Source: Panagrolaimus kolymaensis
Lineage: Eukaryota; Nematoda; Chromadorea; Rhabditida; Panagrolaimidae
DNA length: 64,000 nucleotides
Direction: 5' to 3'
NCBI GenBank assembly: GCA_028622995.1
Contig: JAJQJQ010000043.1
Span: 1,488,001 to 1,552,000 of the forward strand
A program made the translations under genes and the position numbers. The notes below the pieces were generated by a model. It was not told the DNA's origin. It did no database searches and saw only the letters and a program-made list of their open reading frames with translations. Of the stretch, positions 1 through 12,257 are shown in pieces; positions within the stretch are counted from its first letter, which is position 1, and every line of letters begins with the position of its first letter.

Positions 1-429
1 TTTTTAGTTTGAACTTTAATTAAAAAAACTGCGCTCTTTCCATTCAATTTTGACTTAATTTTTTTTGTTTTATTCTTCGAAAAAAAAAATATTTCACAAC
101 AAAAAATATTTTGAGTATTAAAAAACTGGAACAAAAGAGATTCGTTGATTTTCATGCAAATCAAAAGTATGAAAGCTTCCTTCTTTCGTTGAATAAAAGG
201 AATAAAATTTATTTTTGAAACTGGCTTTCATCGATTTTTTTATTGTTCATTAATTTTAAATATAAACAAAATCATTAAAACTGTTACAATATGCTTTTTC
301 CTAACTATTTTTAAATTGGAAAAAACACATAAAACAGAATTTCTTTTTTTATTTGTACTTTTTAAATTTTAAATTTAATAAAAAAACAAGAAAGGAATAA
401 TTATAAATCTTTTTTTTTGATTGTTTGTT

Positions 430-3109
430 TTATCTTTTAATATTATTATTTCTATATATTTCTGATTCATAAGTACTTTTTAATAAATGAGATCGAAGAA
501 TATATTCTTTTTTGCCTTTTTTATTTTGTCGCTCTTCAAACACCCATGGACCATCAAAATACATCATTTGATCTTCCCTTCGTGGCGCGGGAGGGGGATT
601 CCAACTTGGACTCTTTTTTATTGGACATGGCATTGTTGGAGCGGCAAGGAGGATGGGATCTGAAAAAAAAAAAAATAATGGAAAGATGGAGAAATTAAAC
701 TGTAAACGAAGAAATTTAATGAAATAAAAAGATTTTTTTTAAAAACTGTATCGTAATTTTCGAAGGATTTACAGCGACCGTAAATTATTTTTTATTGTGA
801 TAGCTTTTTTAAAGACTCGTTTAAATTTAAATTTATTTTTTTTGTCTTTTAGCTATCAGCGGTTACATTTGACGGTTGTAATTTTCCAAAATTTCAAATA
901 AACTGCAAAAGCTCGATCAGACCGGAAAATTCCGAACTTTTTTCTTTTAATAAAGCCTTTAGTTTATTTAACAATTTTTAGTGACCGTATGCTTTCTTTT
1001 TTTGATTTAGGAAAGCTTTATTTTAAACTGTGTTCCTTGCTCTGATTGTTTTTTTTCTTTTGGCGTTATAGTAATTTTTAACTGTCCACGACTGAAATCC
1101 GCGGTCATAATTTTTAAGTTTTTTTTAAATAAACTGGAGCATTAGCCGCTTCCCTACAGAAAAATAGAAAAAAATATATTTTCTTCCTAAAAACTGTTTC
1201 ACCAGGTATTTTCAGCAACCATATTTGCTCCTTTGATTTTAGGTTAGCTTTTTAAAACTGTTTTTTTTATATATAAATAAAATTTATTTTGGTTTTTTAA
1301 ACTGATCAGAGTCAGTTGTGCCGATTTTAATTTTTGGATTTTTCAAAAAAAATAATAAGGACATAGCCAATGAATCGAAGGGAAAACTTTAAATATAATA
1401 TTTTTTCTTCACAAAACTGATCAGCTTTTTCAATTCATTTTTTTACTGACGGTTGCCACAATTAAGATAGATTTATAAAACTGACTTGTGCTGTTAAATT
1501 TTTTCAACACTTTTGGATTTTATTAATTCTCCTAAATAAATAATTATGGCTGCATTTTTTTTATAGCATTCACAAAATAAACTGAAGAACTTGTCTTTCG
1601 ACGGAAAATTTTAAATGTAAATTTTTTTCCACTGAAAAACTAATCAGTTTTATTAAAAAAATTTTTTGCTAATCGTATGCTTCTTTGATTATAATAAAAT
1701 TTTAAACTGACTGTTCTTATTTTTTTTGGATTTTTATTGCAAATTTTAAACTGTCGGTGAAAGCGCTTAAAGGAGGCTATTTTTTTTAGCTTTCACAAAT
1801 AAACTGTCTAACATCAATTTACCTGGAGTTTAACATGGATTTAGGAAATTTTAAAATAATTATTTATTAAGAAAACTGAGTTAATTTGTTGAAGGTTTAT
1901 TTATGAACCACATATTTTTACGATTACAGTATTTTTTTTAAACTGATAAAACATAGTAAAACTTTTTTGATTAAGAATTTTTTATGGATTTATATAAATT
2001 TTAAACTGGCATGAAGGTTCCAAAACGGACTTATTTTATTTTTAGCTTTCCTAATACTCTAGTATTTTTTTAACTTAATAACTGCCAAGAGTTTGGCATA
2101 GAAGGCGCGAATTTTAAATAAATAATTTTTTTTAGAAAACTGCATCAATTTTTTTAGGTTTTTTAGTGGCTGCTTTCTTTGACTGATTACAGTAGTTTTT
2201 TTTAACTGCAATCGTACGTTTTTTCTGATCGTTTTTTTGGCACTTCTATAGATGTGGCCCCCCGCTTTTTTATTTTATTTTTTTATTCTTTTTTCTCTTA
2301 ATTTTTTACCACTAAAAATCTGCATATACTCAATTTAGTCAGTTTCTTTCCAATGTCATTTTTCATATTTCTTTTCTCATTAAAAAGAACATGGAAATGG
2401 ATACTTTGGAAGAATTGGAGGACCTGATGTCATGTTTAATCTTTGGAACCAAATTCGTGAACATTATTCCGCTTTTCTCTAATATTTTATTATTATTTTT
2501 ACTAAATACAAATAAATTTCTTTGAATCTTTCAATCCAAGTATCTCAGTCGAATTGTAAAGGAGAGTGCCAAAATAGTTTCAAGAGCTCAATTTAAAGTC
2601 TTTGAATTTGTTTGCATTAGAATTCAAGCTTCTATGGTCGAGTGGTTAGTACATTAGACTATCAAAAGAACAAAAAGTTCGAATCCTCCATTGGTCGAAA
2701 AAAGAATAAAAAAATAAAATAAAAAAGCGAGGGGCCACATCTATAGAAGTACCGTTTTTTTTCCTTTTTAACTGACCAGATGTAACAAGGACCGATTTTT
2801 TAAACACTTTTTTCAAAATAAACTGCTTTTCATTTATTTTTTCTATTTTTTACCTGGAATTCGCCTTCGCCCAACTCTAAATCTCCAACAGCAATCACAT
2901 TCAGCTTCAGCGGGATAAATCCATATCGAATTATTAGCGGCTTTGGTAAAATTATGTAAACTTGAAAACCCATTTAATAAAAGCCATTCAGAAATAATTA
3001 TTCTTAATTTATCAATGGGAATATTAGAAAAATTATTTTCTTCATCCGCTTTTAATAAGGCAGCAATTTCAGATAATTGTGGTTGGGTTAAACGGAAAAT
3101 AGTTGGCAT
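430..3109 (-). CDS. Unknown two-exon gene (161 aa)
   Basis: Exon 1 is 2854-3109 and exon 2 is 430-659. The donor CCAG|GTAAAA and the acceptor TTTTTTCAG|ATCC join in phase (256 nt, then 230 nt) to give an uninterrupted reading frame of 161 residues ending in TAA. The product begins MPTIFRLTQPQLSEIAALL, has an amphipathic helical N-terminal half, a Cys pair (CDCCWRF, about residue 72), a basic RVGRRRIP stretch, then a Pro-rich and Lys/Arg-rich tail. No signal peptide or membrane segment is visible. I do not recognise the family. The 2.2 kb intron holds many AAACTG motifs and a 515-bp MITE with a tRNA-like segment, so this intron has expanded. Coding status rests on phase-consistent splicing and composition richer than the surroundings. 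Confidence 0.6.
2239..2753. mobile_element. hAT-like MITE in an intron
   Basis: The element is 515 bp with ~57-bp terminal inverted repeats beginning GGYACTTCTATAGATGTGGC, two mismatches between the ends. It is flanked by GTTTTTTT on both sides (2231-2238 and 2754-2761), consistent with an 8-bp hAT target duplication, although that duplication is low complexity. It has no transposase, so it is non-autonomous. The interior lacks the CAGTTT/AAACTG spacing seen around it, so it interrupts the array. It carries a tRNA-like segment at 2628-2699 and, at about 2393-2480, a short open stretch reading NGYFGRIGGPDVMFNLWN that looks like a captured coding fragment ending in a stop. Confidence 0.75.
2628..2699 (+). 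tRNA. tRNA-like / pseudo-tRNA segment inside MITE
   Basis: An A-box-like TGGTCGAGTGG (2635-2645) and a B-box-like GTTCGAATCC (2677-2686) are correctly spaced for an internal Pol III promoter. Stems are poor: the D stem has a mismatch, the anticodon stem TTAGA does not pair with its expected partner, and the acceptor arm does not close. It is best read as a degenerate tRNA-derived segment that may still recruit TFIIIC, not as a working tRNA. A T-rich terminator is not obvious directly downstream. Confidence 0.4.
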
Positions 3110-6100
3110 AGAAATAAATATCTATAAAAATAAATAAACTGTATCAAAACATTTTTTCGTGAAAAAAATGATGAAAAAACACGGTTGAAATTATTAGAAA
3201 AAAGAAATTAAAACTTATTAATGAGGGGCATTGGAATAATAAACTGAGATGTATCCGTTTTAACAGGATAATATCTTTACTTATTTTTTTGCTTTTGCAA
3301 ATCTCTGAAGAAAATCTTTAAAAAAAACTGTTGCATGCTTTGGATAGCTAATCAGTCAAAATGCTTTAACAAAAATAAACCTCTTAAAAAATAAAACTGC
3401 AGTGAAAAAGAAGAATGGCATTTTAGGAAAATAAATAAAATAAAAAAGGAGTTTAAAAAACTGAATAAAGGCGGACGAAGCTAGCATATTTTATATAATA
3501 TATTTTATTAATCGCAGGAAAAATTACTTAAAAATCATAAAATAAACTGACATAACTTAATTTAGTAGAAAAAAAAGCTTATTTTCATTTTTCTCTAAGA
3601 ATATTTTGTAAACTGTGTAAGAACCCGGTACTCGGTATCATTTTTTTTAAAATAAAAATTCAACAAAATTTGTTACAATTTTTTTTCTTTCCAATAAATG
3701 AATAAAAAGTTTCTCAAAAAAAGTAAATAAGATCAATGGTTTTATAAAGCTGTTAAGTAAATTTTAAATTTTATTTTGTGTTACAAAAAAAAAATGGAAG
3801 GGAGGAAAAAAAAGAAAAAAAAAATACACGAAGATCATTTTTTTCTTGTGATGGAAGGAAAGTATGTAATCAATCTTTGGTTTTATAAAATAAAACTGTG
3901 TCATCGAGTTGAAGAAAGATTTAATCATACAAAAAATTAAAATTTTTGGAAAATTAAAAAAAAATTAACTATTTCGAAATTAATAAAAATAAGAAAACTG
4001 CATAATAGGGTTTTTTGTATAATTAAGTAATTTAAGTAAGGAAAAAAATTTGTATCGAAAAAAATAAATTAAAAATAACTGTGTTCCATTTTCCTTATTC
4101 GTTGTTTTATTATTCTAGTGTCTTTTCTCAATTAGTTGACTTCTAAAAAACAATATTTTCTTAAATTTTTAAACTGTGGAGATTTCTTTTTCGTCAACTA
4201 ATATTTAAAAAATATATATATGAACAAATTCACTAATTCAATAAATAATAAACTGTGTTCGAATAAAAAAAAGTTGCAAAATTGCAAAAATAAATAATTT
4301 GATATGCAAAATCACGAGTGAAAAGAAAAGCACAAAAAAAAGAGACACAAAAAAGCTAAAAACCCGCGCTTCATCATTTTCATTTTTGGTATTATTTTTC
4401 CTTTCTTTTCCTTTTCCCACTCTCCTCTCTCTCTTTTTTTTTTATTACAAATAAATCCATTTGTTTTATTTATATATGTAAGCCATAAGCCAAAAATAAA
4501 ATACTTAGCTTTGTCTGCGCTGGCTTCTTTTTTTTCTTCTTTGTCAAGGTAAAAAAAAAAGTGAAATAAATAAAAATATAAATAAAATAAAATGAAAGGG
4601 AAACCATATAAAGTACATAAAAAAAAGAAAAAAAGAAGAGAAAGTTTCCGTAACATAGCAGCCCAGCAGCAGAGCAATGGTTCTCCTCCTAAACACGCAA
4701 TGAGTATTATTCTTTGCATTTGCTTTGCTTCTTTAGTTTCGTCTGCTGCAGTCATGTAAATGGAAATGAAAAAAATAAATAAAACTATGGGGAATAATCA
4801 TTTCTTTCTTCTTCTTTTTTTTGTTTATAATTTTTTTTGTTATTGCTTTTTTTTGGAATGAAAAAAAGATTATTTTTTTTTTGTGTTTTGAGAAGAAAAA
4901 CTGTGGAGTGGGAATTTTTTTTGTTGTTGATGTGAGAAAACTGAGTATAAGAAAATAAGTTTATAAATGCCGAAAATTTTTAAACTGTCGGTGGATAAAC
5001 CTATTGGCCGATCCTATTTAAGAAGAGGAAAATCAGAAAAAGATCAAAAAAAGGGATGGATTTTAAACTGTCAGCAGTTGATTGTTTTCAACAATAAAAA
5101 TATGTAATTAATTATGTTTTTTTTTTATCATTATTAATAAAAACTGCAGCCTTTTGCATTAGGTGCGTCACTTTTAATGATTTTATTTTCTAAACTGTAA
5201 AATGTGTTTAAAAAATAAATATCATAATTTTTGTTGGTATAACTGACCGCCCAAATAAAATCTCTGGATTCAATAAATAAATAAATTTTTTTTATGAAAA
5301 AAAAAACTATAATGAAAAGAAAAACTGTTTGCTTGAAACAAATGATTATCAAAAAAAAGGAATGATTTGTAACTCACTGCCATTCATTGGTAACAATTTT
5401 TTCAATACGAAAATCGTAAATAATTTATTTTTGTTAATAAAAACTGGAAGAGGATGAACTTCGGTAACACTTTTTTTATTAAAGGATTTTGTTTTCTAAT
5501 TTAAAAAAATATTAATAAACTCTAATTTTTTATTGTTGGTAAAACTGTTGTACATTAAGCACGAAAGATCTAAGAAGAAATTTTATTTTCTGAGTTAATT
5601 AAACTGTGCAGAAATATCGGAAATTATTTTCAGCATAAAATTGCAAAAAATAAATAAATAAAAAAGATTTATAACTGTCACCAGCTAAAACTTTGTCATG
5701 CCAAAAGTTATAATTAAATTCAGATTTTTTTTAATATTAATAAAAACTGAATAGAATTTCTCTCCTTGGTCTGATTTTAAAGGGTTTTTTTGAAAATCAA
5801 AATCCATGAAGAAATTTAATTTAATTTTATTTTTTTGTGAAAATTAATCTTAGGAAAAAAATATGGAGAAACTATTGGCTGTAGAAAATAGCAAAAAAAA
5901 AAAGAAGAAGAGAAGATTAAACTGAAATTTGATACAATTTTTAATATCAAAGAAAAGAGTAAGGTTTTGTTATTTTTTTTATTACAATAAAAACAGACAC
6001 GAATCAAATTGTTCTTAAGGGGTTTTTTTTAATCTTCTGGTTTACGAGTGGGGTTTAAGAATATTATATTTTTTGTTAAACTGTATTATCCTAACATAGA

Positions 6101-9100
6101 AGGGTTCAAAATAAAGTTTTTTTTTAAATTTTAGTTAGAAAATTAAACTGTCGGGAACTATTTGTGTCGGTTTTAATGCGAAGGGATTACAAAGAATGGT
6201 AGTGTATTAAACTGGAATACATTCTGAGAAATGGCACCAAAAATGTATTTAATTTTGGATTTTTTAAAAAACTGCAATTTATTTCTCAACTTTGAGTTCG
6301 TTTTAGTGGTTTTATTTTTAATTTTAAAATGGATATAAAAATTTTTAGTTTTTCTTGACAAAACTGTAGACATCTAAGGTAAATGGAATCGATAAATATT
6401 TGTTCTTTTGAAAAAAAAATTAAACTGGGTTAAAAATATTTGTTGTAAAGGATAACAAAAACAGAAGGAATTTAAACTGCCATTCACTAACCATACGAAA
6501 ATTGTTAATTTATTTTTATTTTGTTTATTAATAAAAACTGTGTTGCGATGTTTTGTTTTTTTTTAACTTTTAAAACTGATTTAAAACTTATACAATTATG
6601 GAATAACTGCAATTAAAGTAAACAAGGGGTTTAATAAATATGTCATTTTTTTATTGAAATTAAATTTAAACTGACAAGACTCCAGATTTCGGGGAGCTTC
6701 TGTATTTAAAGCATCATTTACTTCAACAAAAAACTGACCAATTAATTTTTCTTTTAGCTTTTAAGGATTTAAAGATTAATTTATCATTAAAATTTTAAGG
6801 AAACTGTAAAAAAAGTAGTAAAAGTTTTTTGGTTTGTTACCAAGAAAAAAAGATTTAAAAAACTGGGAATTATTTCCTTTTTTTTATGCTCTTTTACTAT
6901 ACTAAATTTTTTGTCAACAAAAAAGAAGAGAAAAAGCCGCAAAATTTAATCAAAAAATTAAAACTGCATCAAGAAACCATATCAAAAAAATAGATAAAAA
7001 CTGTTCACTATTCATATTTTCGATCGTTTTAAATGATAGAAAATTTTAAACAAATAACAACAACCATGCGAAAAAAAAATTAAAACGGGTAGAAGAAGAA
7101 AAAACGTAAAAAAAGTTAGGAAAGAAAAGAGAGGATAGAAACATACTTGATTGAAATTTATTTGATGTTGGGAAACAAAAACATGAAAAAAATTGAAAAA
7201 CAAAAAAGGATTAATTTTGTCCCTTCTTTTCCTTTTTTTCTACATATAAAATTATTTTAACTGAACGTAATAAAAAAAACTAGTTTTTTTATGTTTTGTT
7301 TTGTTTTAACGGAAAAAAATATAAATTAACCGTTGTTTTGAGGTAGGCGTTTAAAAAAAGTTGAATGAAATTTTAATTTTTGGGCAATGCAGCGGATTTT
7401 TTTAGGGAAGTTTTTAAATGACCAAAAAGAAGAGGAAAAAAATAAACTGAATAATAAATAATAGCTTAAATTATAAACTGCGAGTTATGTTAATTATTTT
7501 TTTCAAAATCAAAAAATGAAGAAGAAAAAATTAAGGTTGAAAAGCTCTAAATTCTATGAGTCGCGAAAGCATAATCTTTAGCAACTATGTATTAAAACTG
7601 TGGAACACGTTTAGCTTTCAAAACTCTGATTGAAATTAAATTTATGTAGCTTTAAAAAAAATTTTATCAAATTATATTTGAGTATTTTACAATTAAAAAA
7701 ACTGTTGAGCGTTTTTAGGTTTGTGAAAATTAAAAAATTATCACAAATAAAACACAAAGGAAAAAAAAGAAAGAGACAATTTCTAGGTATTTTTTTTATA
7801 AAATTTCATGGAATTTCTTTCGTTTTGCAACACAAAAACAAAAAAATAAACTGTGAACACTGGTAGAATTTTAGGTATTAAAAGAAAATAAAATCAAAAA
7901 TTCGAAAAAAATAAAAAAAAGTTTTAAAACTGTCTTCATTAATGGAAAATGGTGGGCAAGAATTAACTGAGTTGCAGTTATGGAAAGAGGCAAGGCAAGC
8001 CCATGAAAATAATTATAAAAAATTAAAATTTCATTGAAATATGTATTTTTTATATCGTTAATTTTTAAGCTTTAATTTATCGAAAATATAATTTAAACTA
8101 TTTATGGAACAACTTTTATTGGGTAAAATAAAATTTTAAGGAAAAAAATAAATTAAAAGAAAAAATATAATCAAAACTGTAAGATTCTTCAAATTCAACT
8201 AAAAAAAAGTTAAACCAAGACAGAAAATATTTTTGCACTTCATCAGCTTTAAGGATTTTTTTATTGGAGAAAAAAACTGGATAAAGTGAAAATTGAAGCC
8301 TTAAAAAACTGATTACAAATTCTATATAAATTTATTAATCAAAAACTGAGTCGAGAATAATTTTATTGAAATTTATTAATGTAAAAACTCAAAAAAAAAC
8401 TGAGTGAATTTGAATCATTTTCAATAAAACCCAAAAAAGTAAATCAATCCAATTTAGAACGCGAAAAGAAAGAAATACAAAATAAGAAAATCAAAAAATG
8501 TCATCGCATTCAAAAAAAAGAAAGAAAAAAAATTAAAATAGACTCAAATTAAAAACCGTTCCGTTTCGTTCCATTTTCTTCAAAGGTGTCTTGTCTTGCG
8601 TGTGTGACATTCATTCACTCAATCAAAAAATTTTTTTTAAATGAATGAAAAACATGTCAAAAGTGTAAGTCGTCTCTCACATTGTCAAAAATTCAATTTT
8701 TTCCCTCAAAAAAAATTGCAAAAAATAAAAAATCGATTATTATCGTCATTTTTTTGTGAAAATGATCTCTTTCCCTCATTTTTTTTTTTCAAACAAAAAA
8801 AAAGAAAAGAAAAAAGAGTTTCAATTTCTGTCAAATCAAATTACTTTTACAACAACTTTGACAAGTTTTCTATCCATTCTCTTTATCCTTCCATTTTTTG
8901 ATAGACTTATCTATCCCCTCTTTTTTTTAAAAAACGAAAAAATAAAAAATGAAAATTGATCCATCCTTCTTTTTTTTATCTACGAAACAAAACAAAAAAA
9001 ACGTGAATGTAAAATTTGCAACAAAAAAAAAGAAAAGCAAAAAATTTTTTAGCAACGTAGCCGCTGACTTTTAAGTAAGTTACTCTAAATACTGAAAAAC

Positions 9101-9480
9101 TGATTATCAATGAAGAACATTTGTTACTTTGTTTTAAAATATTTCAAAGAATTTCAATAAAAAAAATATACATAAAAAAAAATAAGCGATCAATGCTCGA
9201 AAAAAAAGGTTAAAGAATTTTTTTTTTGCTGCTCAAGTTTGTGAAGGAAGAGTATCGCTTCAATTTTCAAAAAAATCAAAACTTTACGAAATTGTTCGAA
9301 AAATTCATTCTAAATAAAAATCTTTTTTTTCTTTCTTTCTGGTATTTTTCCTTTTCCATGCTTGATCCAAAATTTAATGTCGAATTCCACGCAAAAAAAA
9401 GACACTAAAAAGCATGGATTTTTTTCGTGTCTTGGCTAATAAAATTCAAGCCAAAACATTTTAATTTCACACATTCCACC
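3110..9480. other. Gene-free motif-bearing DNA and strand-switch zone
   Basis: I see no convincing protein gene here. Content is AT-rich with AAACTG motifs to about 9107. The segment 4640-4760 has more balanced composition and an open frame on the minus strand starting MTAADETKEAKQMQR near 4755, but it runs into low-complexity Phe/Leu/Lys sequence and has no clear splice partner. 8570-8680 is also less AT-rich and could be a promoter. Between about 9110 and 9480 no motif is visible in either orientation. This is where the motif orientation flips. Confidence 0.5.
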
Positions 9481-9932
9481 ATCAGTTTTGTATTGTAATT
9501 ATTTTCATTCCTTGGGCAGTTTTTATCTCTATTTGCCTTCCAGTTTTTTTTTGATATTAATTTTGTATCCATCTGTAAAATTTCTTGTTACATATTTTAT
9601 TTAAAACTTTTGCCCAAGAGTTTTGTTTTTATAAATTTTTGATGGCTCTAACTGTATCCCTCTCAACAGATAAAAAGACAGTTTTATTTTTTTGTGTGAT
9701 TTTTATTAAAATGAAATTAATATGATCTCCAGTTTTTTTCTTTATTTGGAACTTATTCCAATTTTTTAAGGGCAACACCCAATCACAAACAGTTAATATT
9801 TTTGAAAAAATAATTTATTAAAAATTCATTTTATACAACAAAATCAAAAATCAAAAAAATATATCTTTGCCGTTTTAAAGAAACGCTACTATTAGACAAG
9901 TGTATTGCGCCTGCTCCTCCTCAGTTTTATTA

Positions 9933-10365
9933 TTATGGTATTTGGGTTGATTGTGGGCCTTCTAAAAACCGTTGATCGAAATAAATTCTAATCAGTTTAA
10001 ATTTTTGGTAAAAAAAACTTACCACAAACACAAGACAAAGTATCACAAATGCCATTAATAAATCCTTGACTTTGACAATAAATATTGCATTTTTCATCAT
10101 CGAAGCATGGTCCTAAAAAATTATTGACTATGTAATATCAGTTTTATTTTTCATAAAATGAGAAATATCTTTGTTAAGCCAGTTTTTAATATAAAAATTT
10201 TGTCCGCCGTTCATAGCTCCCAGTTAATTAAAAAAATATATCAAAAAAATCTTGCTTACCCATAGCTAAAAATGATCGAATAGGTTCGGGAATTCCATCA
10301 GCTTCAACTCTTATAAGTAAGAAAAAAACAAGAAACAAAGCTACAGTTATTAATTTTAAAGCCAT
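9933..10365 (-). CDS. Small secreted cysteine-rich, defensin-like peptide
   Basis: Three exons (10260-10365, 10023-10112, 9933-9961) with canonical GTAAGC/GTAAGT donors and TTTTTTAG/GTTTTTAG acceptors join in phase to give 74 residues. Residues 1-22 form a strong hydrophobic signal peptide (MALKLITVALFLVFFLLI). A short propeptide-like segment follows. The mature part has six cysteines (about 38, 44, 48, 58, 63, 65) spaced C-x5-C-x3-C-x9-C-x4-C-x-C. The CxxxC and CxC elements are the signature of the cysteine-stabilised alpha-beta fold, found in nematode ABF and arthropod defensins and in some toxin-like peptides. The role is most likely antimicrobial, from fold pattern only. It is the first gene on the right side of the motif strand switch, and its introns carry CAGTTT motifs. 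Confidence 0.7.
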
Positions 10366-11337
10366 ATTTGTTCGACAAAGCAGTTAAAAATTGAAAAAAG
10401 ATATTTAATCAATGGAAGCAACAACAAGAAAAAATATTGATGTTTCCAGGATTTTTTTAAAAAAGAATCATAAAACAAAAAACGTTTTCTTTTTTTGAAT
10501 TTTAAAAAGGTTTATAATAATTTTAATGTTTTGATCTCCAAATTGATCTTTTCAAATTCAGTTTAAAAAATGATGTGAGCTTTAGAAAAACGTAAAATAT
10601 TTAAAATGAAAATTTCCACAATCCTTGGTACCTAATCGTATGCAGTTTTAACAAAAATATTTAAAAATTAATTATTGCTTTTATCCAACCGCCGACGAAT
10701 AACGTATGCAGTTTAAAAAAATTCTTTAAATTAAATTACATAAATTCCATATTTTTTTATATCAAATCCATGATATTTGAAAGTACAAAGATCAACAAAA
10801 TTCCACAGTTTTGTTAAAAATAAATGTTTTAGATAAAAAAATTTAAAAAGTAAATCAAAAATCACTTCTCTTCGCAGTTTTTAGTTTAATTTATTTGAAG
10901 AAAGCAAAAAGGCAGTAACCAATTAATCAGATAAAAAAATCATTCTCTTATTCGAAAAAAAAAAAATGAAACGCTTCTGAAACAAAATATATTGGGGAAA
11001 CGCAGTTTAAAAAGCCAAAAACAATGTAGTACAGTTAAAAAAAAATATTATGTGTAATAATAATTAATACTTCATTATGACAAACATAAGCGCGCTTCAA
11101 AAGAGATGAAGAAAAAAAACGGTGAAAACAGTTTAAAATTTTAAATTCCAAAATATTATGAAGGACCTTTCAATTTGGGTAAATACAATCCATCGCAGTT
11201 AAAAACAAAGTTTGATCAAAATCGAAGTATTTTTCTGAAGCACAGTTTTTAAAAATTATAAAACAAAAGTGATGCCTGCTCAGTTATAATAAATGGATTA
11301 AATTTTAATTCTTTGGGATTTGAAATGGTGTTTATCA
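10366..11337. other. Intergenic motif array, no gene seen
   Basis: AT-rich DNA with CAGTTT motifs (for example about 10559, 10641, 10709, 10807, 10875, 11003, 11131, 11243). No open frame with coding character and no RNA gene recognised. Confidence 0.5.
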
Positions 11338-11345
11338 CTTGGGAC

Positions 11346-11722
11346 TAGTGTTCATTTTCCCCCCCGCGGGACGGGATTTTCCCCGCGGGAACGGGGACGG
11401 GGAGCCCCCGCGGGGGCTCCCCGTCGAAATTTTTTCCCCGTCATTTTCCCCGCGGGGAATCCCCGCCGATAATTTTTCCCTGTCTAAAAATTTGAATATT
11501 TTTCAAAATTCGTTAATAATAATCTAAACTTTTTCCAAATGGCTTAAAACATCTAAATAACACCAAATTACATTAAAAAAAGGCATTTTTGAGGCAATAA
11601 CCCAATTTAAGAAAAATTTATAATGAAATTCCCCGTAATTCCCCGCGGGGATTCCCCGTCAAAAAAGTTCCCCGTCCCGTCCCCGTATTTTTTCAAAAAC
11701 GGGGGGGGGGGGATGAACACTA
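11346..11722. mobile_element. hAT-like MITE with 8-bp TSD
   Basis: A 377-bp element with perfect 10-bp termini TAGTGTTCAT / ATGAACACTA, flanked by the 8-bp direct repeat CTTGGGAC (11338-11345 and 11723-11730). The ends are C-rich or G-rich. The interior contains repeated CCCCGCGGGG and CCCCGTCCCC blocks, including a palindrome around 11400-11422. This is a striking GC island in AT-rich DNA. There is no coding capacity. TSD length and TIR form place it with hAT non-autonomous elements. Confidence 0.85.
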
Positions 11723-12257
11723 CTTGGGACAGTTTAAAAAAAAATAAAAAATGAGAAAATAAAGGACTTTGTTGAAAATGAGAAAATTTATTATTCCACA
11801 AACCCTTCCTTTGCAGTTTTTTTTTCTCTCAATGTCATTCGATATCAAAAATGAGGCTGCCCAGTTAAAGCAAAGTATGTAAAGTTTAATAATAAAAAAA
11901 CACGCCAAATGACGCAGTTTTCACGATAAGATTCAATTCTTTGAAGTTAAAATAATATATAAATAAAACCAAAAACAACAACAACAAAAAAAGTGAAATA
12001 AATTCATTTATTTTTTACATACATAAATACTACCCATTATTTCATACTACAGTTTTATTTCTAAGATACAGTAATTCTTGTTAATAAATACTACATACAT
12101 ATACAAAAAATGCAACAAAAAAAAAGTATTGTTAATGCATAAAAAAAATTTACAAAGTTTTACAAAATTTAATATTTTTACAAAGTTAGTTGATTGATTG
12201 ATTATTTCTTTTCTCAAAATGAGCCTTCGTAGTATTATCCATAGTTTTCTCCTTGAT

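Larger units (their letters stand above)
1..9110 (-). promoter_or_regulatory. Directional CAGTTT motif array, left domain
   Basis: The hexamer AAACTG (CAGTTT on the minus strand), or its shorter form AACTG, recurs about 80 times by eye, for example near 28, 124, 1192, 1750, 2005, 3545, 4983, 5066, 5141, 5602, 6147, 6474, 7597 and 9107. It is usually preceded by a T/A run (TTTTAAACTG) and followed by 15-25 nt of mixed-composition sequence before the next AT-rich stretch. The opposite orientation is rare here (about 1310, 1645, and 2340 inside a MITE). Motifs occur in intergenic DNA and in the 2.2 kb intron of the gene at 430-3109, but not in its exons. The directionality and the presence in introns recall nematode type-I piRNA loci, whose C. 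elegans core motif CTGTTTCA also contains GTTT. The function is inferred. Confidence 0.6.

Noticed and set aside
2635..2686. Functional tRNA gene
   Set aside because: Boxes A and B are present, but the D, anticodon and acceptor stems do not pair properly.
4312..4755. 147-codon minus-strand frame
   Set aside because: Only the first ~35 codons look coding. The rest is low-complexity Phe/Leu/Lys from A/T runs, and no acceptor or donor pair links it to another exon.
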